From Arcobacter sp. F155 (lineage in GTDB: Bacteria > Campylobacterota > Campylobacteria > Campylobacterales > Arcobacteraceae), in contig NZ_PDJU01000012.1 in the NCBI RefSeq assembly GCF_004116455.1, positions 1 to 64,000 on the forward strand: a DNA stretch of 64,000 nucleotides. Reading direction: 5' to 3'. This document shows, one piece after another, positions 55,465 through 64,000 of the stretch; position 1 is the stretch's first letter; the number at the start of each line of letters is the position of its first letter. The notes beneath the pieces are model-generated. The model worked only from the letters and a program-made list of their open reading frames with translations. It did not search any database and was not told the DNA's origin. The translations under genes were made by a program, and so were the position numbers.

Positions 55465-56664
55465 TTACTCAACACCTTTAACGATTTTATAAGTATCGTT
55501 TGCGATAACGTATTCCTCATTTGTAGGAATAACGAAGATTCTTCCAGAAGAACCATTTGTAGAAATATCTCTAGCATCTCCACATCTTTTGTTGTTTTTA
55601 ACTGGGTCGATATTTAATCCCATATAATCAAGACCAGCACAAACTTTCTCTCTAATAATTGCAGCATTTTCACCGATTCCACCAGTGAAACATAATGCAT
55701 CAACACCATCAAGTGCAGCAGCGTATGAACCAATGTATTGTTTAATTCTATAAGCAATCATATCAACTGCTAATCTACATCTTTCATCACCTTCTTCCAT
55801 ACCTTCAAGAACTTCTCTTAAGTCAGAAGATTTACCAGAAACACCAACGATACCAGATTTTTTGTTAAGTACGTCAAGCATCTCTTTGATATCCCAACCT
55901 TCAGTATCCATCATGTATTGAATAGCACCAGCTCCAACGTCACCAGCTCTTGTTCCCATCATTAGACCTTGAACAGGAGTAAGACCCATTGAAGTATCAA
56001 TACATTTACCATCGAATACTGCAGAAACAGAAGAACCATTTCCTAAGTGACATACGATAATTCTAGTATTGTGTTTTTTATCTAACATTTTAGCAGCTTC
56101 GTTAGATACGAAGAAGTGAGATGTTCCGTGGAAACCATATTTTCTAACACCATTTTTAGTATATTGGTCATATGGTAATGCATACATATATGCATAATCA
56201 GGCATAGTTTGGTGGAATGCAGTATCAAATACAGCTACATTTGGTTTACCTGGCATTAATTGTTGGCAAATTTCCATTCCCATGATATTTGCTGGATTAT
56301 GTAAAGGCGCTAATGGAATTAATTTTTTCATAGTTTCAATAACTCTGTCTGTAACCATTACAGAACCAGAGAACTCTTCACCACCATGAACTGCTCTGTG
56401 TCCAATTGCTTCAATATCATCGATTGAGTCAATTACTTTTCCTTCACCCTCAGTTAATGTTTTAAGTACTAATTCAATTGCTTCTTTATGAGTTGGCATA
56501 TCTGCAGAAATTTTTAATTTTTGATCATCACCAAACTCATGTTTAAGTGCACCATCTATACCAATTCTTTCACAGATACCAACAGCTAAAGTCTCTTTGT
56601 TGATTGGATTCATTAATTGGTACTTTAATGATGAACTTCCTGCGTTTAAAATAAATACTAACAT
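55465..56664 (-). CDS. ackA: acetate kinase (copy 1, after pta)
   Basis: AckA interconverts acetyl phosphate and acetate with ATP. The 399-residue protein begins MLVFILNAGSSSLKYQL, has HRAVHGG, FDTAFHQTMP, YGFHGTSHFFVS and CHLGNGSSV, and GGIGENAAIIREKVC near residue 325. It is complete and follows pta by 33 nt, the usual pta-ackA pair. A close paralogue lies just upstream of pta (57885-59075). Confidence 0.96.
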   Translation of the reverse strand: MLVFILNAGSSSLKYQLMNPINKETLAVGICERIGIDGALKHEFGDDQKLKISADMPTHKEAIELVLKTLTEGEGKVIDSIDDIEAIGHRAVHGGEEFSGSVMVTDRVIETMKKLIPLAPLHNPANIMGMEICQQLMPGKPNVAVFDTAFHQTMPDYAYMYALPYDQYTKNGVRKYGFHGTSHFFVSNEAAKMLDKKHNTRIIVCHLGNGSSVSAVFDGKCIDTSMGLTPVQGLMMGTRAGDVGAGAIQYMMDTEGWDIKEMLDVLNKKSGIVGVSGKSSDLREVLEGMEEGDERCRLAVDMIAYRIKQYIGSYAAALDGVDALCFTGGIGENAAIIREKVCAGLDYMGLNIDPVKNNKRCGDARDISTNGSSGRIFVIPTNEEYVIANDTYKIVKGVE

Positions 56665-56697
56665 ATATCTTTTCCCTCTTTCTTTCTAAATTTTAAA

Positions 56698-57690
56698 TTA
56701 ACATTGTGTAGCAGTGATAGCAACTAAGTTAGCGATATCATCAACTGAACAACCTCTTGATAAGTCATTTACTGGTTTTGCTAAACCTTGAACAACTGGA
56801 CCATGAGCAGCAGCTCCTGCAAATCTTTGAACTAATTTGTATCCAATATTTCCTGATTGTAAATCTGGGAATACAAGTACATTAGCTTTTCCAGCTACTT
56901 TAGAGTCTGGCGCTTTTTTAGCTCCTACAGCTTCAACGATTGCAGCATCTGCTTGTAATTCACCGTCAAATTCAAAATCAACATTTCTTTCTGTTAATAA
57001 GTCAACAGCATATTGCACTTTGTCAACTAATGGGTGATTTGCACTACCTTTTGTTGAGAAAGATAACATTGCAACTCTTGGGTCTAAACCAACAACTGAT
57101 TTAGCAGTAGCAGCAGTAGCACTTGCAATATCAGCTAATTGTTCTGCATTTGGTTCTGGAATAACTGCACAGTCTGCAAATAAAATTAATCCATTGTCTC
57201 CAAATTTACCGTCAGCTGTTTCCATAATAAATGCAGATGAAACTGTATTTATTCCAGGAGCAGTTTTAATAACTTGAATAGCAGCTCTTAATACGTCAGC
57301 AGTAGGTGAGTTTGAACCAGCAACAAGTCCATCAGCTTCACCAAGTCTTACCATCATACAACCAAAAAATCTTGGTTCAGTAGTCATGATTTCTGTAGCT
57401 TCTTCTTTAGATAAATTTTTAGATTTTCTTAACTCTACTAATTCGTCAACATATCTTTCAATCCCATCGAATTTCTTAGGATCAATAATTGTTGCACCTT
57501 CGATTGAAGCTCCACATGAAGCAGCATCTGCTTTAATTTGTTCTTCGTTTCCGATTAAAACTACATTAGCAGTTTTTTCTTCTAAAACCTTTTGAGTAGC
57601 TTGTAGTACTCTTTCGTCTTCAGATTCCGGAAGAACAATAGTTTTAAGTTCTTTTTTAGCATTCTCTTTAATACTTTCTATTAAACCCAT
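56698..57690 (-). CDS. pta: phosphate acetyltransferase (short form)
   Basis: Pta transfers acetyl between CoA and phosphate. The 330-residue protein is a single PTA domain: VLPESEDERVLQAT, MVRLGEADGLVAGSNSPTADVLRA, SFSTKGSANHPLVDKVQYAV, ELQADAAIVEAVGAKKAPDS and FPDLQSGNIGYKL. It lacks the long regulatory N-terminus of E. coli Pta. The ATG at 57690 is used; AAAAAAGGA lies 7 nt before it. It has its own promoter and is placed between two acetate kinase genes. Confidence 0.95.
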   Translation of the reverse strand: MGLIESIKENAKKELKTIVLPESEDERVLQATQKVLEEKTANVVLIGNEEQIKADAASCGASIEGATIIDPKKFDGIERYVDELVELRKSKNLSKEEATEIMTTEPRFFGCMMVRLGEADGLVAGSNSPTADVLRAAIQVIKTAPGINTVSSAFIMETADGKFGDNGLILFADCAVIPEPNAEQLADIASATAATAKSVVGLDPRVAMLSFSTKGSANHPLVDKVQYAVDLLTERNVDFEFDGELQADAAIVEAVGAKKAPDSKVAGKANVLVFPDLQSGNIGYKLVQRFAGAAAHGPVVQGLAKPVNDLSRGCSVDDIANLVAITATQC

Positions 57691-57720
57691 CAAGCGTCCT
57701 TTTTTATAAAATCAGTAAAA

Positions 57721-57726
57721 ATTATA
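57721..57726 (-). promoter_or_regulatory. probable -10 box of pta-ackA
   Basis: TATAAT on the minus strand, about 31 nt before the pta ATG, in an A/T-rich setting (GAATATTATAATTTTT). The gap of 194 nt to the second ackA otherwise holds small repeats of TAGCAT and GTGGTTAG. Confidence 0.6.
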
Positions 57727-57872
57727 ATATTCAAGCGTAGCATTAAAATAGCATTACCCTGGCTAAAGTGAAAAAGTTTTATACATATTTATTATGTGTG
57801 TATAAAAGTAGTACATATCTTTTACATAAGGATAAATTTTTGTGTATTTTTTAGTAGGTGGTTAGAAAGTGG

Positions 57873-57899
57873 TTAGTAAAAGCATTACGCTTTTACTAA
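57873..57899 (-). terminator. hairpin overlapping the end of ackA copy 2
   Basis: TTAGTAAAAGC (57873-57883), ATTAC, GCTTTTACTAA (57889-57899): an 11-bp perfect stem that includes the last codons and the stop of the gene. No T-run follows on the minus strand. Confidence 0.5.
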
Positions 57900-59075
57900 G
57901 TTATATGTGTCTTGTGCGATTACTAATTCTTCATTTGTTGGAATAACGAAGATCTTAGTTTTTGATCTATCTTTATTGATTTCTTTAATATCACATGATG
58001 TTCTATCTTTGTTTTTATCAGTATCAACTTCAATACCCATAAACTCTAATCCAGAACATACTTTTTCACGGATTAAATCAGCATTTTCACCAATACCTGC
58101 TGTGAAGCAAATAGCATCAACACCTTCAAGCATTCCTGCATATGAACAGATATACTTTTTGATTCTATTACATTTCATATCAATAGTTGTTTTTGCTCTT
58201 TCATCACCATTTTCACAAGCTTCAATTACTTCTCTTAAATCAGAACTAATTCCAGATACTCCAAGAAGACCTGATTTTTTATTTAAGTAGTTTGTTACTT
58301 CTTCTGCTGACATATTTTTCTTTTCCATTAAGTATGCCATAACACCTGGGTCAATATCACCTGATCTTGTTCCCATCATTAAACCTTCTAAAGGAGTAAG
58401 CCCCATAGATGTATCAATTGATTTTCCATCTCTTACTGCACATACAGAAGAACCATTACCTAAGTGACATACAATGATTTTTGAGTCATCTTTATTTAAA
58501 GCCTCTTTTGCTTTATTTGAAACATAATAGTGAGAAGTTCCATGGAATCCATATTTTCTTACACCGTGGTCTTTGTAATCTTCATATGGAACAGCATACA
58601 TATAGTTAGATGCAGGCATAGTTTGATGAAATGCCGTATCAAATACCGCTACATTTGGTTTTGTAGGTAAAATCTCTTTAGCAATCTCCATACCCATAAT
58701 ATTTGCAGGGTTATGTAATGGAGCTAAAGGAATTAACTCTTTTAATTTAGAGATAACATCATCATCAACAATAACAGAAGAGTTAAAATATTCTCCACCA
58801 TGAACTACTCTATGACCGATAGCCTCAATTTCATCAATAGAGTCAATAACTTTTGTTTCCCCCGAAGTTAAAGTCTCTAATACAACTTCAATTGCCTCTT
58901 TATGAGTAGGCATATCTATCTCTTTTTTACTCTTTTTGCCTAAAGATTCATGTACAAGTTTTCCGTCTATTCCAATTCTTTCACATAGACCAGAAGCAAG
59001 CACTTCACCAGACTCAGGTTTCATAAGTTGATATTTAAGTGAAGAGCTACCTGCGTTTAATACAAGAACTAACAT
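57885..59075 (-). CDS. ackA: acetate kinase (copy 2, before pta)
   Basis: A 396-residue acetate kinase closely similar to the copy at 55465-56664: MLVLVLNAGSSSLKYQL, HRVVHGG, FDTAFHQTMP, YGFHGTSHYYVS, CHLGNGSSV and AGIGENADLIREKVC. Differences are spread evenly, so the duplication is not recent. The start at 59075 is chosen over an ORF start 17 codons earlier since AAAGGTG precedes it and homologues begin with MLVLVLNAGS. All active-site residues appear intact. It is 61 nt after the exonuclease gene, so it may belong to the actP operon. Confidence 0.95.
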   Translation of the reverse strand: MLVLVLNAGSSSLKYQLMKPESGEVLASGLCERIGIDGKLVHESLGKKSKKEIDMPTHKEAIEVVLETLTSGETKVIDSIDEIEAIGHRVVHGGEYFNSSVIVDDDVISKLKELIPLAPLHNPANIMGMEIAKEILPTKPNVAVFDTAFHQTMPASNYMYAVPYEDYKDHGVRKYGFHGTSHYYVSNKAKEALNKDDSKIIVCHLGNGSSVCAVRDGKSIDTSMGLTPLEGLMMGTRSGDIDPGVMAYLMEKKNMSAEEVTNYLNKKSGLLGVSGISSDLREVIEACENGDERAKTTIDMKCNRIKKYICSYAGMLEGVDAICFTAGIGENADLIREKVCSGLEFMGIEVDTDKNKDRTSCDIKEINKDRSKTKIFVIPTNEELVIAQDTYNLVKA

Positions 59076-59136
59076 TAGCACACCTTTTTTTTGAATTTGG
59101 AGCATTATATCAAAAAGATGTGTCAATGATATGTAG

Positions 59137-59757
59137 TTACTTTACTTTCACTTTTGCTTGATTTTTTAGTTTTAGAAACATCATTGCTGTCATAATGGCG
59201 TCATTATAGGCATCATGCTTTCCTAAAGGAGGAATTTTTAGCTCTTTTAAAATAGTGTCAAATCTTAGGTCTATGTTACTTTGTGGAATAGCCTCAATCT
59301 TCCAGTCGTGATAAATAGCAGAAACTTCATAGGCTTTATTAGGAAGTTTTATTCCTAATTTTGGTTTTAGATACTTATTTATCATAGCAATATCAAATTC
59401 TAAGTAGTAACCCACAAGTTTTCTGCTTCCAATAAACTCTAAAAACTCTTCAATTACAGTATCAATATTTCCAGCTTCTAGTAAATCACACTCTCTTATA
59501 TGATGTACTTTGATAGCTTCTACTTGAAGTTTTGTTTCTGGTTTTACAAATCTAACAAACTTTTTACTTGAAACAATAGTATTGTTTTTTATAATAACAG
59601 CTCCAATAGAAATGATATCATCTTCTAAAGGATTTAATCCCGTAGTTTCACAATCAAAACAGACAAACTCATCATCTACTGGTCTTTCAAAAAGGTATGA
59701 AAACTTTTCATCTTTTAGATTTTTTCTATTAAAATAGTTTTTTAGTTTATTAAACAT
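59137..59757 (-). CDS. DnaQ-like 3'-5' exonuclease
   Basis: A 206-residue DEDDh exonuclease. ExoI is FVCFDCETTGLNPLEDDIISIG near residue 32, ExoII LVGYYLEFDIAMINKYL near residue 115, and ExoIII-epsilon GKHDAYNDAIMTAMMFL near residue 183. It is not the polymerase III proofreading subunit by context: together with the CBS/DUF294 protein it forms the conserved pair next to actP in many Proteobacteria. It overlaps that gene by 8 nt. The acetate link of the exonuclease is known only by neighbourhood. Confidence 0.88.
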   Translation of the reverse strand: MFNKLKNYFNRKNLKDEKFSYLFERPVDDEFVCFDCETTGLNPLEDDIISIGAVIIKNNTIVSSKKFVRFVKPETKLQVEAIKVHHIRECDLLEAGNIDTVIEEFLEFIGSRKLVGYYLEFDIAMINKYLKPKLGIKLPNKAYEVSAIYHDWKIEAIPQSNIDLRFDTILKELKIPPLGKHDAYNDAIMTAMMFLKLKNQAKVKVK

Positions 59758-61594
59758 AGTTCAACTTATAGTGATTTTCTAGTTTTTTCTTTAACTTGTT
59801 TACAATTTTAAAACTATCTTTTAATAAATCTTTTTCCATAGTAGTTAAAGTGTCAGGGTCTATGTAGTTATCAATTACTTGTCCTGAATCTAGTTTTTCA
59901 ATATTTGATTTTAGTTTTAAAGTACATAGATAGTTAAAGGCTTCAGTTAACTCATCGGCAAACTCTTCAGTGAATACTTTTTTATCTGTTAACTCTTTTA
60001 TTCTTTTAAGAGTATTTGCACGCATTAGTTTATTTTCTAAAGAAAGGGCTCTAACTCCTTGAACAACAATAAAGATACCACCTCTTTTTATATCAAGTTC
60101 ATGTTCGTGCTCTTTATTTTTTGAATCAAAAACAAAGCCATCAAAGAAACCTAAAGGAACATCAAAGTCCATAACAATTTTGGCAAAATGCATATAGAAA
60201 CTTTTTGAGTCAGAACAAACTTTAAACATATATTGTTTTAAATCATCTAAAAGTTTTCTATCTCCTGAAGCACAAATTGCATCATAAAAAATCGCTAAAT
60301 TCATATAGCTATCTTGTTCTGGTTTATTAATCCAGTCATAGATTAAGTCTTTAAACTCTTGTTTTGTTCTACACCAATAAGGATTTGAAAGCATGATATT
60401 CCCTTCACATCTAGGAAAACCAAAGTCAACTAAAGTTTCAGTATATAAAGATGTAAATTTTTGTAACTCTTCTTTTGAGATTGTACACTCATCAGATACA
60501 ATAAGTGCATTATCTTGGTCTGTTTTTAAAACCTGTTCCCCTCTACCTTCACTTCCCATTACTATTAATGAAGATTTTCCAATTAATTCTTCAGGTGCTA
60601 ACATAATGAAAAGTTTATTCATTACTTTTCTATTTAGTTGATTGATTAATTTAGAAATAAATGAAACTTTTACACCTTTTGCATATAAAGATTTAATGAT
60701 TTTTAGTAACGACTGACTAGCAACTTTTAATTCTTCAACTGTATTTGCCCTTGTAATTTCATTTGATACAGAGAAAGTGTGAGTTGCAAAGAAAGAAGAT
60801 AAAGAGATTTGGTCTAAAATACCAACTATTTTATCACCATCATTTTTTACTACTAATCTTTTTAATCCATGTTTTGTCATTAGAAGTTGAGCATTAAATA
60901 AAAAGTCATTTTCATTTACATATCTTAAGCCAGAGTTAGAGATTTTTCCAACACTTTCATCAAAACTCATTCTATTTAAAATCACTTTTTCCCTAAAATC
61001 TGAGTCTGTAACAATGTGTATCTCTTTATTTTCATCTTCAAGTAATAAAGTAGGCACTTTTACTTCTTTTAGTTTTGTAACCGCATCAAAAATAGAAGTT
61101 TCAAAAGGTAAGATAAGTGCTTCATGTACTCTTGCATCTTTCACTTTTGCAATCATTAAGTTTGCAAGCTCTTTATTTTTTTCGTGGTGAACATTTCCAT
61201 TTAGTTTTTGTGAAATAGATTGAAAGAAAAAACTTTCTAAAGTAGGGTTCTCGTGTAAGACTTTAATAAATATTTCCCTTGGTAGGGTATAACAAATAGT
61301 CTCTTCTTTTGTGACAAACTTATGTTTAGAAAAGTTTTCTATAAGTGAAACAGAATCAAAAAACTCTTGATTTGAATAAAAAGATAAAACCTCTTTCTCT
61401 TCATTTTTTTCTTGTACAATACCTTTTATAATAAAGTATAAAAACTCTGGCTCTTGTGAAACATTTTGAATGATTTCGTCTTTTTTTAAGTAGACAATAT
61501 CAAGGTTGTCTGCGAAGTACTCTAATTGAGATTTTGTAAGTTTATCAAAAGGATGAATTGCTTTTAAAAAGTTTACTTGTTCTTGTATGCTCAT
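59750..61594 (-). CDS. cNMP-binding/CBS/DUF294 nucleotidyltransferase-like protein
   Basis: A 614-residue protein with three parts. Residues about 15-130 are a cyclic-nucleotide-binding-like domain (DEIIQNVSQEPEFLYFIIKG); about 155-275 are a CBS pair (ADP/ATP sensing); about 300-600 are DUF294, a nucleotidyltransferase fold with GSEGRGEQVLKTDQDNALI (Gly-Ser and two Asp). Homologues stand beside actP or acs and are thought to regulate acetate use, perhaps by GlnD-like modification. It is 95 nt downstream of actP and overlaps the exonuclease gene. Confidence 0.88.
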   Translation of the reverse strand: MSIQEQVNFLKAIHPFDKLTKSQLEYFADNLDIVYLKKDEIIQNVSQEPEFLYFIIKGIVQEKNEEKEVLSFYSNQEFFDSVSLIENFSKHKFVTKEETICYTLPREIFIKVLHENPTLESFFFQSISQKLNGNVHHEKNKELANLMIAKVKDARVHEALILPFETSIFDAVTKLKEVKVPTLLLEDENKEIHIVTDSDFREKVILNRMSFDESVGKISNSGLRYVNENDFLFNAQLLMTKHGLKRLVVKNDGDKIVGILDQISLSSFFATHTFSVSNEITRANTVEELKVASQSLLKIIKSLYAKGVKVSFISKLINQLNRKVMNKLFIMLAPEELIGKSSLIVMGSEGRGEQVLKTDQDNALIVSDECTISKEELQKFTSLYTETLVDFGFPRCEGNIMLSNPYWCRTKQEFKDLIYDWINKPEQDSYMNLAIFYDAICASGDRKLLDDLKQYMFKVCSDSKSFYMHFAKIVMDFDVPLGFFDGFVFDSKNKEHEHELDIKRGGIFIVVQGVRALSLENKLMRANTLKRIKELTDKKVFTEEFADELTEAFNYLCTLKLKSNIEKLDSGQVIDNYIDPDTLTTMEKDLLKDSFKIVNKLKKKLENHYKLNYV

Positions 61595-61660
61595 ATTTAA
61601 GTCTCTATTATTAATTTATTAATTCATTATATTGAAATTAATAATAAAAACCTTTAAAAC

Positions 61661-61679
61661 CAAAGAGAAAATCTCTTTG
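61661..61679 (-). terminator. actP terminator
   Basis: CAAAGAGA, AAA, TCTCTTTG (61661-61679); on the minus strand GTTTT follows. It is 11 nt after the actP stop and may allow partial read-through to the next gene. Confidence 0.7.
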
Positions 61680-61689
61680 ATTTTAAGTA

Positions 61690-63339
61690 TTAGTGGTCAA
61701 CTGCTCCTGCTGCACCAATACCTGTATTTGCTCTAATGTTTTGAGCTCTAAATAATTCTTTTTCTGCTTTTCCTCTTTCTGAGCTATCTACTTTAGAGAA
61801 GAACCAGATTGAAATAAATGCAACTGTTACTGAGAATAATGCTGGGTGTTTATAAGGGAATAAAGCTTCTTCATTTCCTAAAATTTGTACCCATACAATT
61901 GGTCCAACAATTACTAAAGTAACCGCTGAAATAAGACCACATAAACCACCTAAGAATGCACCTCTAGTAGTTAATCCTCTCCAGTAAATTGATAAGAAAA
62001 GAATTGGGAAGTTTGCAGATGCTGCAATACCAAATGCTAATCCAACCATATATGCAATATTTTGTTGTTCAAATGCAATACCTAAGATTACACCAACAAT
62101 ACCAACAACAACAACTGTAACTTTTGAAATTTTAACAACTTGCTCATCTGTAGCATTTGGATTAATTACATTTGAGTAAAGGTCGTGTGAAATAGCCGAT
62201 GCTCCTGATAATGTAAGTCCAGATACAACTGCTAAAATTGTAGCAAATGCAACTGCTGAAATAAATCCTAAGAATGCATTTCCACCTAACATATGTGATA
62301 AGTGAATAGATGCCATGTTATTTCCACCAAATAGTTTACCATCTACAAAATATTGTGCTCCTGCATCTGTATTTAAGAATGCAATTGCTCCAAATCCAAC
62401 GATAGTAATAATAACCCAGAAGTAACCAACAAAACCAGTTGCATAAACAACAGATTTTCTAGCTTCTTTTGCATTACCAACAGTAAAGAATCTCATAAGT
62501 ACGTGAGGAAGACCTGCAGTACCAAGCATTAAAGCCATACCTAAAGAAATAGCTGAAATTGGGTCAGAAATAAATCCACCTGGTGCAAGAATTGATTCAC
62601 CATCTTTGTGGTTTTCAGTAGCTGCTACAGCTAAACTTTCAAAGTTGAAGTCAAACTGCCATAAAACCATGATTGCCATAAATGAAACACCAGAAAGAAG
62701 TAAACAAGCTTTGATAATTTGTACCCAAGTAGTTGCTAACATACCACCAAAAGTAACATAAATAATCATCATAACCCCAACTAAGATTACTGCAAATTCA
62801 TACTCCATACCAAAAAGTACTTGAATAAGTTTTCCTGCACCAACCATTTGTGCAATAAGATATAAAACTACAACTGAAAGTGTCCCGAATGCAGCTAGTG
62901 TTCTAATCTCTTTTTGACTTAATCTATAAGCAGCGATATCAGCAAAAGTAAATTTACCTAGGTTTCTTAATTTTTCAGCCATAAAGAAAAGAATAATTGG
63001 CCAACCAACTAAGAATGATACTGCATAGATAACACCATCATAACCTTTTAAGTAAATAAGTCCAGATACACCAAGAAATGCAGCAGCAGACATATAGTCA
63101 CCTGCAATTGCTAAACCATTTTGGAAACCAGTGATTCCCCCACCTGCAGTATAAAAGTCACTTGCAGATTTTGTTCTTCTTGCAGCCCATACAGTAAGAC
63201 CTAAAGTACCAGCAATAAAAACAAAGAACATAATAATCGCTGGGATATTAAGATCTCTTTTTGTTGCTTCAAAACTTGCATCACCTGCAGCAAAAGCAGT
63301 TAATGCAAAAACAGAAATTAGTGCTAATATTTTAAACAT
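61690..63339 (-). CDS. actP: cation/acetate symporter ActP
   Basis: ActP is a sodium:solute symporter that takes up acetate. The 549-residue protein has a signal-like first segment (residues 1-17), then about 13 helices, including [23 protein letters not shown] and [18 protein letters not shown] with the Na+-site residues, and the family end [11 protein letters not shown]. It overlaps the DUF485 stop by 1 nt (TAATG). It is followed by a hairpin. A second copy begins at the right edge of the window. Confidence 0.96.
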   Translation of the reverse strand: MFKILALISVFALTAFAAGDASFEATKRDLNIPAIIMFFVFIAGTLGLTVWAARRTKSASDFYTAGGGITGFQNGLAIAGDYMSAAAFLGVSGLIYLKGYDGVIYAVSFLVGWPIILFFMAEKLRNLGKFTFADIAAYRLSQKEIRTLAAFGTLSVVVLYLIAQMVGAGKLIQVLFGMEYEFAVILVGVMMIIYVTFGGMLATTWVQIIKACLLLSGVSFMAIMVLWQFDFNFESLAVAATENHKDGESILAPGGFISDPISAISLGMALMLGTAGLPHVLMRFFTVGNAKEARKSVVYATGFVGYFWVIITIVGFGAIAFLNTDAGAQYFVDGKLFGGNNMASIHLSHMLGGNAFLGFISAVAFATILAVVSGLTLSGASAISHDLYSNVINPNATDEQVVKISKVTVVVVGIVGVILGIAFEQQNIAYMVGLAFGIAASANFPILFLSIYWRGLTTRGAFLGGLCGLISAVTLVIVGPIVWVQILGNEEALFPYKHPALFSVTVAFISIWFFSKVDSSERGKAEKELFRAQNIRANTGIGAAGAVDH

Positions 63340-63653
63340 TACATTAAATCCTTTACATCATCTTTAATATCGTTAGTTAAATCTTCAAACTCACCATTTG
63401 CTCTTTTCACATAAACAAGTGTAGTTAAGAAACTTATTACTAAGATAGCTAATGCAATAGGAAATGCAATTGTAGTCATTCCTTCACCAATTTTAGTAGC
63501 TAATACCTCTTTGTTAAATGCAATTGTTAAAATATATGCATAAAACATTACAAGTACAAAGATACCAAGTTTGATACCTAAACCAGTTCTTTTAGAAACT
63601 AGTTCTTGATATTTAGGATTGTTTTCAATCCTTTCAACTAATTCGTCCTTCAT
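63339..63653 (-). CDS. DUF485 membrane protein, ActP partner
   Basis: A 104-residue protein with two TM helices (about residues 25-47 and 59-82). It has the family opening [14 protein letters not shown] and is the YjcH type that always precedes actP; it may aid symporter assembly. The start at 63653 is chosen for GAAGGGGAAAAG before the ATG rather than an upstream in-frame TTG/ATG at 63692. Translation is coupled to actP by TAATG overlap. Confidence 0.92.
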   Translation of the reverse strand: MKDELVERIENNPKYQELVSKRTGLGIKLGIFVLVMFYAYILTIAFNKEVLATKIGEGMTTIAFPIALAILVISFLTTLVYVKRANGEFEDLTNDIKDDVKDLM

Positions 63654-63910
63654 CTTTTCCCCTTCTATCAATCTACCCTTATTTACTAACAAATAAGATA
63701 AACTAATATTTATAATTTGTTTAGTAATAAGCTACGCTAATGGGTAGCATCAACATAGCATAACAAACAAATTAAATTATACATGGAAAAAAATTAATTT
63801 AAACAAAAATTGTACATTAAAAGTAAAAAAAATTAGAAGTTTGTAAAAAGGTAGCAAAGAAATAGCAGTGCAAAATGGCTAAGTATTGGGCTTTATGATA
63901 GTTTTTTGTT
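63654..63910 (-). promoter_or_regulatory. leader and promoter region of DUF485-actP
   Basis: A 257-nt stretch without a gene. On the minus strand TATAAT at 63781-63776 is a likely -10 box; transcription from near 63769 would give a leader of about 115 nt. This leader holds two small hairpins (GCTAC/GTAGC at about 63731-63748 and CTTATTT/AAATAAG at about 63688-63709) before a strong ribosome site. No -24/-12 sigma-54 pattern was seen. Confidence 0.5.
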
Positions 63911-63936
63911 CAAAGAGAGTATTTAAACTCTCTTTG
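63911..63936 (-). terminator. terminator of the second actP
   Basis: CAAAGAGAGT (63911-63920), ATTTAA, ACTCTCTTTG (63927-63936). It resembles the hairpin after the first actP (CAAAGAGA..TCTCTTTG), as expected for duplicated genes. Confidence 0.65.
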
Positions 63937-63964
63937 ATGTACTAAAACTGTACAAAGTGTACTT

Positions 63965-64000
63965 TTAGTGATCAACTGCTCCTGCAGCTCCGAAACCAGT
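63965..64000 (-). CDS. actP: second ActP copy, last 11 codons only
   Basis: On the minus strand the frame reads [11 protein letters not shown] and stop, matching the C-terminus of the neighbouring ActP ([11 protein letters not shown]). The remainder lies outside the window. It shows that the symporter, and probably its DUF485 partner, is duplicated in tandem. Confidence 0.85.
   Translation of the reverse strand, partial: TGFGAAGAVDH

Noticed and set aside
63654-63910. Sigma-54 promoter for actP
   Set aside because: No GG-N10-GC pattern at -24/-12 was found; a TATAAT box explains transcription better.

Overview
The window looks like a chromosomal segment of a low-GC member of the Campylobacterota, most likely the Arcobacter group. 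The base composition is strongly A/T biased and leucine codons are mostly TTA/CTT. Several gene types point the same way: a MutS-HNH fusion of the MutS7 type, a CadF-like OmpA adhesin, a campylobacterial-type MnmA, an aminofutalosine-deaminase-type hydrolase, and many receiver/PAS/HD-GYP signalling proteins. No rRNA, tRNA, CRISPR array, insertion sequence or prophage gene was recognised. Nearly all the DNA is ordinary core genome; the unusual material lies in regulatory sites, duplicated genes and a few odd proteins.

Layout. 0-2.5 kb: chemotaxis/signalling (PAS protein end, CheW, two response regulators). 2.5-5.1 kb: secreted cyclophilin, then a + strand run of thioredoxin-like ferredoxin, panD, ybaB and ispA. 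5.1-7.4 kb: groES-groEL behind a consensus-like promoter and a CIRCE operator, followed by an unexplained structured intergenic stretch. 7.4-9.5 kb: an HD-GYP protein and a cysteine-cluster protein. 9.6-20.3 kb: a long + strand housekeeping series (inositol monophosphatase family, glmS, metK, accD, rlmH, dksA-like, an unknown membrane protein, dus, prmA, ftsH). 20.4-25.8 kb: histidine kinase, PAS/HD-GYP response regulator, histidine kinase. 25.9-28.3 kb: a phosphatidylserine-decarboxylase-like protein without its catalytic residues, then a leucine-rich leader peptide (not previously listed as an ORF because of its size) behind a perfect sigma-70 promoter, then leuA.

28.4-34.2 kb: a DUF1538 membrane protein with a PII-like tail, thioredoxin-like protein, haem-binding protein and MutS7. 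34.2-38.7 kb (- strand): HPP membrane protein and TetR regulator, each with a matching operator, then MFS, hisA, hisH and a ComF-type phosphoribosyltransferase. 38.8-41.4 kb: ArsR regulator with a clear palindromic operator and a Zn/Cd/Pb P-type ATPase. 41.6-47.4 kb: a small zinc-ribbon protein of unknown function, lepA, CadF-like protein, prs, porin. 47.4-51.2 kb (- strand): two overlapping mnmA genes, folK and a proline peptidase. 51.2-55.4 kb: aroQ, MqnX-like hydrolase, sppA, DEAD-box helicase.

55.4-64 kb (- strand) is an acetate region: DUF485 protein and ActP import acetate, a CBS/DUF294 protein and a DnaQ-like exonuclease follow, then a second ackA, pta and the first ackA interconvert acetate and acetyl-CoA. 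The extreme right edge holds the last codons of a second ActP, so the transporter is duplicated as well. The strongest candidates for follow-up are the leucine leader (26489-26715), the catalytically dead PSD homologue, the four-copy 13-bp repeat that carries the metK start site, the two-site TetR/HPP circuit, MutS7-HNH, and the structured element downstream of groEL.
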